NCBI GenBank assembly: GCA_002293855.1
Contig: DBEB01000014.1
Span: 1-5,759, forward strand
From: Candidatus Falkowbacteria bacterium UBA917
GTDB lineage: Bacteria > Patescibacteriota > Patescibacteriia > Patescibacteriales > Patescibacteriaceae
Direction of reading: 5' to 3'
Length of the DNA stretch: 5,759 nucleotides
Shown: in pieces, positions 1 to 5,391 of the stretch
Layout: each line of letters starts with the position of its first letter
How positions within the stretch are numbered: the stretch's first letter is position 1
Notes under the pieces: model-generated
The model's input: only the letters and a program-made list of their open reading frames with translations
Told to the model about the DNA's origin: nothing
The model's database searches: none
Program-made: the position numbers and the translations under genes

Positions 1-275
1 ATCGCAATCTCAAGTTCTTCCCTGATAGTCTAGTTGGTGACAATCCTAATACTTGGGAAATCCTGACCTATCTCGACGATCCTGATTACCGCGTCTTTGA
101 AGCCGAGTCAGTACCGCTACTTGCTGAGTCTAGACCAGTCGCAAACAACCAAGCTACTGTGGTAAATCCTGTTAATACCAAGCTCAGTAGCCTCCAGACT
201 CTCGCTAAGCAGTATCCAGACAACAGCCTTGAGCGACTAGCTATCGACGAAGAAATTAAACGCCTCAGTTCTTAA
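1..275 (+). CDS. 3' end of an unrecognised gene (C-terminal 90 residues)
   Basis: An open frame enters from the left edge, with its first complete codon at base 3, and ends at TAA 273-275. The visible 90 residues begin RNLKFFPDSLVGDNPNTWEI and end EEIKRLSS. The first half, with FPDSLVGDNPNTWEILTYLDDPDYRVFE, looks like a folded domain. The second half, from about AESRPVANNQATVV onward, looks like a short polar linker followed by a terminal helix (LERLAIDEEIKRL). There is no membrane segment, cysteine motif or nucleotide-binding motif in this piece. I do not recognise the family. The stop lies 3 nt before the next ATG, so it is probably co-transcribed with the secretion-type genes downstream and may belong to the same system. 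The frame is continuous and in good codon register, so I am confident it is coding even though its function is unknown. Confidence 0.75.
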   Translation, partial: RNLKFFPDSLVGDNPNTWEILTYLDDPDYRVFEAESVPLLAESRPVANNQATVVNPVNTKLSSLQTLAKQYPDNSLERLAIDEEIKRLSS

Positions 276-278
276 ACT

Positions 279-1748
279 ATGTTAGAGTATTTACAAAAAT
301 ATAATCAATTACCTCAGTCCTTGCGGAGTTCTCTAGCTGCTGCTGGTATTTTGTCATTGATTCGTAATCTAGAAGCCAAATACAAGGTTAACTTGGCACT
401 AGTAGTGATGAAGATGGCGATTGGTGAGTTTAGTTCTGCCACTCTCAGTGACGGCATTATGACTGACTGCAAGCTCAGTGCTGATCAAGCTCGGGGGCTG
501 GCCACTGAGCTCTCTCAGGGTCTGGGCTTCATTCTAACTGACTTTCAAAACTCGGCCAAAGCTATCGCACCCCAGACCGCTCCTCAGATTAATCCGGTTA
601 AAGCTAGCCTGACTACAGTTGCCGCAAGTGCCAGCATCGATACTCGAGTAGCTGACTTGATTAACAAAGCCAAGATTGATCTAGCTAGCCAGTCATTGCT
701 TGACCGACTCAAGCAGATCTTGCGCACCTATCTACTCGGTGTCCGTGACAAACTTGCTGCCAAAGATGCTCTCACTAAGCCGGTTGAGCTCGGTGGACTA
801 GCCTTTAGCTCGGACTTAGCTGATAACCTGCTCAAAATCGCTGATGGCAAAGTAACTGCCGCCGCAGCTCCAGCTCGACGACCATCTCTGCCAACTTCTC
901 TCGATCAGTCTGATACCGCCGGTTACGATTTACTCAGCTCACTGCAGGCTAGTGGCAAGTCGGGTGCTAGCGTTAATCCGCTCGCTCAACAATCTCGCTT
1001 AGCAGCTGCTAGTCAAAATAATGGAACTAAACCCATTCCTAGTAATCTGCCTTGGCATAGCGCCACTCCTAGCTCTACCAAAGCAACTAATCCTCCTCTG
1101 GTAAAGGCTAGTCCAATTATCAAATTGGCAAGCGGCGACAAAAAACAACTCCCAGCCGCTCCGATCAATCCCAAGCCTAGTCCAGCTATCCAAGCCTCGG
1201 TGCCCACAAAACCAAGTATCTCACCAGCTCCAGTTGTCCCAGCTACTGCTCCCAAAACTCCAGTTCCGACCGCGTCAGTAGCACCAGTTAAGCCAGCGCC
1301 TGAACTGACTATCATCCCCAAGCCAGCCAAGACCGCGCCAGTAGCTCCTGTTACCCCTGAGTACAGCAAAACCGAGTCGGGTGCTGTCAAAATGGATGAT
1401 ATTCAGTTCACTCCACGAGTATTCACTCCGATCGATGAGCTCAAGTATATGACCCTCAAAAACTTCCGTAACCTCAGCTCTAACCCTGCTGAAGCAACGG
1501 AGCTCATCAAGAAAAAGATTCAGAGTCTGGGCAAAGATGACTTCAGCTGGCGTCTAGAAGGCATTAGCGCTTGGAAGCAAAGTCCGGTTAACAAAATGTA
1601 TGTTGATATCTATCACGCTGCCATGAGTGAGGGTAAGCAAATTACTCAGATTATTACTGATCGTCTAGAGACTAATCCCGAGGCTATGTCTGGTGCTGAA
1701 TTTGAAGCTATTTTTAGCTTTAACCAAGAAGTCAATCTCTACAAATAA
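279..1748 (+). CDS. Uncharacterised modular protein of a PrgI/VirB4 cluster, with Pro/Ala-rich linker
   Basis: The product is 489 residues. Residues 1-95 form a helical module (MLEYLQKYNQLPQSL, then a KVNLALVVMKMAIGEF segment). Residues about 118-195 form a second helical module, with YLLGVRDKLAAKDALTKPVE followed by LGGLAFSSDLADNLLKIADG. Residues about 196-372 are a long low-complexity linker rich in Pro, Ala, Ser and Lys with few acidic residues, so it is basic. Residues 373-489 form a compact C-terminal domain starting DDIQFTPRVFTPIDELKYMT and containing the KNFRNL and EGISAWKQSPVNKMY segments. There is no signal peptide or membrane span, so it is probably cytoplasmic. Proteins with similar middle and C-terminal segments sit just upstream of prgI in CPR genomes as I remember them, but their function is not known to me. 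The ATG at 279 lies 3 nt after the upstream stop and has no Shine-Dalgarno motif. An adaptor or scaffold role is inference only. Confidence 0.8.
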   Translation: MLEYLQKYNQLPQSLRSSLAAAGILSLIRNLEAKYKVNLALVVMKMAIGEFSSATLSDGIMTDCKLSADQARGLATELSQGLGFILTDFQNSAKAIAPQTAPQINPVKASLTTVAASASIDTRVADLINKAKIDLASQSLLDRLKQILRTYLLGVRDKLAAKDALTKPVELGGLAFSSDLADNLLKIADGKVTAAAAPARRPSLPTSLDQSDTAGYDLLSSLQASGKSGASVNPLAQQSRLAAASQNNGTKPIPSNLPWHSATPSSTKATNPPLVKASPIIKLASGDKKQLPAAPINPKPSPAIQASVPTKPSISPAPVVPATAPKTPVPTASVAPVKPAPELTIIPKPAKTAPVAPVTPEYSKTESGAVKMDDIQFTPRVFTPIDELKYMTLKNFRNLSSNPAEATELIKKKIQSLGKDDFSWRLEGISAWKQSPVNKMYVDIYHAAMSEGKQITQIITDRLETNPEAMSGAEFEAIFSFNQEVNLYK

Positions 1749-1753
1749 GTGTT

Positions 1754-2221
1754 ATGGAGCAATTCACTGTCCCACAATTTATTGATGTTGAAGACAAGAT
1801 CGTCGGCCCACTTTCGGTCCGTCAATTCTTGACCTTGCTCGCTACCTTTGGTCTGTGTTTTCTGTTTTACAAAATCTTTGTCTTCACGGTCTTTTTAATC
1901 CTCTCGATCATCGCTGTCATCATTGGTGGTTGCTTTGCTTTTGTAAAAGTCAGTGGCGTGCCTCTGCACTATTTCTTGCTTAATTTTGGTCAGTCACTTC
2001 GTCATCCGCCGATCAGGGTCTGGGCTAATTATGCTGATCCACTCACTGATACTGATCCTGAAATCGATTTATTTACGGGTGAAAAGGCTCCAGCTCGTGG
2101 TTTTAGCTCTTCTCACCTCAATCAATTGGCTTTGATTGTTGATACTCGTGGCTACTATCAAGGTGATGATGACAGTACTGACATCTTTAGTGCTAATCCC
2201 AAAAACAAAGATATTTTTTAA
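1754..2221 (+). CDS. prgI: PrgI-family inner-membrane protein (T4SS-associated)
   Basis: The 155-residue product begins MEQFTVPQFIDVEDKIVGPL, the hallmark N-terminus of the PrgI family: a short VPQFIDVEDKI-GPL stretch leading straight into two hydrophobic segments. These are at about residues 24-42 and 43-66, joined by a very short turn. The post-membrane segment VSGVPLHYFLLNFGQSLRHP is also family-typical. The family, named from the enterococcal pCF10 conjugation genes, corresponds to small membrane components (VirB3-like in position) found directly before VirB4 in Gram-positive and CPR type IV systems. That order is seen here, with the TraC-like gene starting 3 nt after the stop. The core ends near residue 92. 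Residues 93-155 form a polar, acidic tail (DPLTDTDPEIDLF, QGDDDSTDIF) that I cannot assign and that looks like an extension. No Shine-Dalgarno motif precedes the ATG. Confidence 0.9.
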   Translation: MEQFTVPQFIDVEDKIVGPLSVRQFLTLLATFGLCFLFYKIFVFTVFLILSIIAVIIGGCFAFVKVSGVPLHYFLLNFGQSLRHPPIRVWANYADPLTDTDPEIDLFTGEKAPARGFSSSHLNQLALIVDTRGYYQGDDDSTDIFSANPKNKDIF

Positions 2222-2224
2222 TTT

Positions 2225-2887
2225 ATGGCTACCAAACGTCAATTACCATCTTCGCAAAAGTACCTACATTTGTCCGAAATCCGTGACAATACTGTCATCA
2301 TGGATGACGGCACTGTCCGTAGCATTTTACTGGTTTCCAGTATCAATTTTGCTCTCAAAAACGAAGACGAACAAAACGCCATCATCAGTGCTTATGTCAA
2401 TTTCTTAAATAATCTGAGCTTCCCTTTGCAGATTGTTATTCAGTCTCGCGAATTAAATATCAGTGACTATCTAGTTGATTTGCAAAAACGTGAAAAAGAA
2501 CAAACTAACGAATTGCTCAAAGCTCAAACCGCCGACTATATCAATTATATCAGTGAGCTGGTTAGTCTCGGCAAGATCATGAATAAACGGTTTTATGTGG
2601 TGGTCACTTACAATCCTTTGTCTGACGAGCGCAAAGGCTTCGTGTCTCTAGTCAAAGAGTTATTTAATCCTAGTGTCAGTATTCGCATGAAAGAGGCGAG
2701 GTTCAAAGTTCTTCAAAAAGAGCTTTCTCGCCGTGTTGACAGTGTCATCTCAGGCCTCTCTTCTATCGGGCTCAATGTAGTTGAGCTCGACACTCAAGGT
2801 GTGATAGAATTAATGTACAATTCTTATAATCCCGACGTCGCTGCTAGTCAGGCTTTAAACAACGTCAATAATCTACGTGTTAAATAA
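2225..2887 (+). CDS. TraC-like domain protein (detached VirB4 N-terminal domain)
   Basis: The 220-residue protein contains YLHLSEIRDNTVIMDDGTVR, then SILLVSSINFALKNEDEQ and the region FPLQIVIQSRELNISDYL followed by REKEQTNELLKAQTADYINY. These are strong signatures of the free-standing TraC-like domain encoded before VirB4-type ATPases in CPR genomes. KRFYVVVTYNPLSDE forms a further core strand region at about residues 121-135, and the C-terminal part (about 155-205) is helical. There is no Walker motif, so the protein is not itself an ATPase. In canonical VirB4/TraC a comparable N-terminal domain is fused to the ATPase and mediates docking with the membrane and neighbouring subunits. Here it is separated by a genuine stop, and a new ATG follows only 2 nt later. 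The split is a known arrangement and not a frameshift artefact. Together with the next product it gives 854 residues, comparable with full-length VirB4. Equimolar, translationally coupled synthesis is likely. Confidence 0.9.
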   Translation: MATKRQLPSSQKYLHLSEIRDNTVIMDDGTVRSILLVSSINFALKNEDEQNAIISAYVNFLNNLSFPLQIVIQSRELNISDYLVDLQKREKEQTNELLKAQTADYINYISELVSLGKIMNKRFYVVVTYNPLSDERKGFVSLVKELFNPSVSIRMKEARFKVLQKELSRRVDSVISGLSSIGLNVVELDTQGVIELMYNSYNPDVAASQALNNVNNLRVK

Positions 2888-2889
2888 CT

Positions 2890-4794
2890 ATGGCCACTTT
2901 CGAGGAGCCAACTATTATCAATCCCAAGGTCGATCCTAATCAAGGCTCTTTTGTTTTAAAAAAAACCAATACCGCCGAATTAGATCGTCAAGCTTCTTTT
3001 GCTGAGCAATTAGTCGAAGAAGAAAAAGCCTATCGTCGTGGCATTATTTCCATCAAGGATTTGATCGCTCCTAGTGTCTTGCAAGTTCAGCCTGACCATG
3101 TCCGTCTGGGCAATAAGTTTCTCCGTACAGTTTTTGTGGTAACTTATCCTCGCTATATCAGCGTCGGTTGGTTTGCGCCTATCATTAACTTAAATAGCAC
3201 CTTTGACATCTCCATGTTTTTTTACCCAGTCAAGACTGAATTGATTCTTAAGCAGCTCAAAAACAAAGTCGGTATTCTCGAATCTCAAATCATGTCTGAT
3301 GCTGAAAAAGGCGCCGCTCGTGACCCTTTGCGTGAAACCGCCTTACGTGACATCGAATATCTCCGAGATGCTCTGACTCAAGGCACTGAAAAGTTTTTTC
3401 AATATTCTCTCTACATCACACTCTATGGCTCAAGTATCGAGGAGTTAGACAAGCTGACTGATACTGTCGAAGACATCTTTGGTTCAAGGCTCATCTATTC
3501 CAAACGCGTCTATTTCCAATCCGAACAAGGCTTTAACTCTACTTTACCACTCAATGATGACGAGTTAGGCATTGCCTTTAACATGAATTCCTCGCCAATC
3601 GCTACTTCTTTTCCGTTTGTATCGAGTGAATTAACTAGCGACAACGGCATACTCTACGGCGTTAATCGTCACAATAATAGCTTGATTATCTTTGACCGCT
3701 TCAGTTTACAAAATGCCAATAGCGTAGTTTTTGCTACTTCCGGTGCCGGTAAAAGTTACGCCATCAAGTTAGAGATTTTACGCAGTTTGATGATGGGTGC
3801 GGACGTCATCGTCATTGACCCAGAGTCTGAATACAAGCATCTCTCAGATGCTGTGGGCGGCACCTATATCAATGTTTCACTCGCTGGCAAGAGCAAGATT
3901 AATCCTTTTGACCTACCACGAGCGGTCGGTTCCGACACTACTACCGAAGACATTATTCGTAGTGCAGTTATTACCATCAAGGGTTTGATCAAATTAATGA
4001 TCGGTGAGCTTAGCTACGAAGAAGACTCCATCATGGACCGAGCGCTCCTTGAAACTTATGCCAAAAAAGATATCACTCCCGATGCTGATCTCGCTACCAT
4101 CGAGCCACCGGTGATGAGTGATCTACAAGACATCCTCGAAGGCATGGAAGGTGGTCTAACTCTAGCTCGTCGTCTCGCCAAATACACGCAAGGCACCTTT
4201 GCCGGGCTCTTTAATAGTCCGACCAATGTGGCGATGGAAAATCAATTAGTAGCCTTTAGCGTCCGTGACCTCGAGGATGAGTTGCGTCCGATGGCTATCT
4301 ATATCATCATCAACTACATTTGGAATATTGTCCGTAGCAAAATCAAGAAACGTATCATGGTTATCGACGAAGCTTGGTGGTTGATGCAACACGAAGACAG
4401 TGCTCGCTTTATTTTTGCTCTGGTCAAACGTTGTCGTAAATATTATCTCGGCGTGACCAATATCACCCAAGACGTCAGCGACTTTTTGAGCTCTCCTTAT
4501 GGTGAGCCAATCGTCAATAACTCCGCTCTCCAGCTCTTGCTCAAACAATCCAAATCGTCCATTGATCTAGTCCAAAAAACCTTTCTCTTAACCGAGGGTG
4601 AGAAGTATCTACTCCTCGAGTGTGGCGTCGGTGAGGGCATCTTTTTTGCCGGTTCCAAGCACGCTGCTATCAAAATCGTTGCCTCCTACACCGAGGATCA
4701 ATTGATCACTTCTGATCCACGTCAACTTTTGGAAATTGAAGCCAGTAAAAAAGAATTTGCTGATGAACTAGCTAGACAAAATAATCCAAGTTAA
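2890..4794 (+). CDS. virB4: VirB4/TraC-type type IV secretion ATPase
   Basis: The product is a 634-residue P-loop ATPase of the VirB4/TraC family, expected to energise substrate transfer and apparatus assembly at the inner membrane. Residues 1-270 contain the family's pre-ATPase region (AYRRGIISIKDLIAPSVLQV, FLRTVFVVTYPRYISVGWF, and an FDISMFFYPVK strand). The Walker A motif ATSGAGKS is at residues 282-289, with catalytic Lys288. A VIDPESEY motif lies at 308-315. Walker B is IMVIDEAWWLM at 489-499, with Asp493 and Glu494. The Gln-containing motif NITQDVSDFL is at 524-533, and NNSALQLLLKQ at 543-553 precedes a family-typical C-terminus ending in an acidic/basic helix. All key residues are present, so the enzyme should be active. 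Its length fits the split form, in which the N-terminal domain is the preceding gene. ATG 2890 has no Shine-Dalgarno motif and follows the previous stop by 2 nt. A T-TTA-AAA slippery heptamer lies at codons 22-24. Confidence 0.95.
   Translation: MATFEEPTIINPKVDPNQGSFVLKKTNTAELDRQASFAEQLVEEEKAYRRGIISIKDLIAPSVLQVQPDHVRLGNKFLRTVFVVTYPRYISVGWFAPIINLNSTFDISMFFYPVKTELILKQLKNKVGILESQIMSDAEKGAARDPLRETALRDIEYLRDALTQGTEKFFQYSLYITLYGSSIEELDKLTDTVEDIFGSRLIYSKRVYFQSEQGFNSTLPLNDDELGIAFNMNSSPIATSFPFVSSELTSDNGILYGVNRHNNSLIIFDRFSLQNANSVVFATSGAGKSYAIKLEILRSLMMGADVIVIDPESEYKHLSDAVGGTYINVSLAGKSKINPFDLPRAVGSDTTTEDIIRSAVITIKGLIKLMIGELSYEEDSIMDRALLETYAKKDITPDADLATIEPPVMSDLQDILEGMEGGLTLARRLAKYTQGTFAGLFNSPTNVAMENQLVAFSVRDLEDELRPMAIYIIINYIWNIVRSKIKKRIMVIDEAWWLMQHEDSARFIFALVKRCRKYYLGVTNITQDVSDFLSSPYGEPIVNNSALQLLLKQSKSSIDLVQKTFLLTEGEKYLLLECGVGEGIFFAGSKHAAIKIVASYTEDQLITSDPRQLLEIEASKKEFADELARQNNPS
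2955..2965 (+). other. Possible -1 ribosomal slippery site in virB4
   Basis: T TTA AAA (2955-2961) is read in the exact zero-frame phase of a canonical -1 slippery heptamer, and the A-run continues to 2965 (eight A in total, 2958-2965). A shift to -1 would give a stop about 15 codons later and so a short peptide of roughly 40 residues. I did not identify a clear stimulatory structure downstream. It may simply encode Leu-Lys-Lys. Confidence 0.2.
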
Positions 4795-4803
4795 TTCAAT
4801 TCT

Positions 4804-5388
4804 ATGAACAAAAAACTTCTTGGCATCATTCTCATCGGCATCAGTCTACTGATTGGCTTGGCCCTGATCTATTTTATCTTTTTTTATCATCCAACTGACA
4901 AGGAGCCAGTAGAGAATACTAGCCCTATCAGCACCAGTACTCCAGCTACTGGCACGATCCCGACTCAGCCAGTCATCCCTCTGCCAAAGCCCAAAGACAC
5001 GACTCCAGTCGCGAGCTCAGAGTTAAGTGAAGAATCCGCTCGCCAGTTAGCCTCTTCTTTTGCTGAGCTCTATGGTAGTTATTCCAATCAAGCAACTGGT
5101 GATAGGCTCAAAGATTTGGAGTTTTATGTTACTCGTGACTATCTCAGTCGCATTACCAAGGCTAGTCGTAATCTCAACGATAATTATACTGTGTACAGCG
5201 GTCACAAAACTCGAGCTATCGCTACTCAAATCCTGATCATGGAAGACTCTCGAGCAGTGCTGATGATTACCACTCTACGCACTGAAACCAGTGCTGACGG
5301 CACTGAAAAATCTGTTTCACAGGATATTAAAGTTGAATTAGTTAAGCAAGCTTCAGTTTGGCGAGTGGGTAACGCTGTCTGGCAATAG
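4804..5388 (+). CDS. Single-span membrane-anchored protein with NTF2/VirB8-like distal domain
   Basis: The 194-residue product has a short basic N-terminus (MNKK), one hydrophobic span at about residues 5-28, and a Pro/Thr/Ser-rich extracytoplasmic linker at about 29-72 (STSTPATGTIPTQPVIPLPK). The C-terminal domain at about 73-194 starts with a helix (SEESARQLASSFAELYGSY). It continues with helical segments and a KDLEFYVTRDYLSRI stretch, then several beta strands (TRAIATQILIM, AVLMITTLRTE, SQDIKVELVKQ) and ends with WRVGNAVWQ. Helices followed by a curved sheet with a final W-x-V strand is the pattern of NTF2-like folds, which VirB8 and TcpC adopt. With one N-terminal span and a VirB4 neighbour, a VirB8-like scaffold role is a reasonable inference, but I see no family-specific motif. 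It could also be a generic NTF2-like lipid or solute-binding domain. The start lies 9 nt after virB4, without a Shine-Dalgarno motif. Confidence 0.8.
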   Translation: MNKKLLGIILIGISLLIGLALIYFIFFYHPTDKEPVENTSPISTSTPATGTIPTQPVIPLPKPKDTTPVASSELSEESARQLASSFAELYGSYSNQATGDRLKDLEFYVTRDYLSRITKASRNLNDNYTVYSGHKTRAIATQILIMEDSRAVLMITTLRTETSADGTEKSVSQDIKVELVKQASVWRVGNAVWQ

Positions 5389-5391
5389 GCT

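Noticed and set aside
1113..1128. Small hairpin CCAATT-ATCA-AATTGG
   Set aside because: The stem is only 6 bp and AT-rich, has no T-tract after it and lies inside a coding linker; this is expected by chance.
1013..1390. Minus-strand open frame of 125 codons, Gly/Ala/Leu-rich
   Set aside because: It is antisense to the Pro/Ala-rich linker of the 279-1748 gene; Pro/Ala codons read backwards give Gly/Ala/Leu-like low complexity. It has no independent support.
1026..1394. DNA tandem repeat in the Pro/Ala-rich linker
   Set aside because: Short words such as CCAGCT and CCAGTA recur, but I find no regular period. This is amino-acid bias, not a true tandem array.
2136..2408. Plus-strand open frame of 90 codons spanning the PrgI/TraC-like junction
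   Set aside because: It overlaps two well-supported genes in another frame and its translation resembles no known protein.
2879..2892. Frameshift or sequencing error splitting one virB4 gene at the 2887/2890 junction
   Set aside because: The TAA is followed by a proper ATG, both products have natural ends, and the separate TraC-like domain is a known arrangement in these genomes.
3217..3223. T7 homopolymer in virB4 (and another at 4879-4885) as possible frameshift sites
   Set aside because: The frames stay open and family-typical sequence continues on both sides. The runs encode Phe-Phe-Tyr naturally, and neither matches a phased slippery heptamer with a sensible alternative product.
4246..4548. 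Minus-strand open frame of 100 codons
   Set aside because: It lies wholly within the Walker B and Gln-motif part of virB4 on the opposite strand, so it is a shadow frame.
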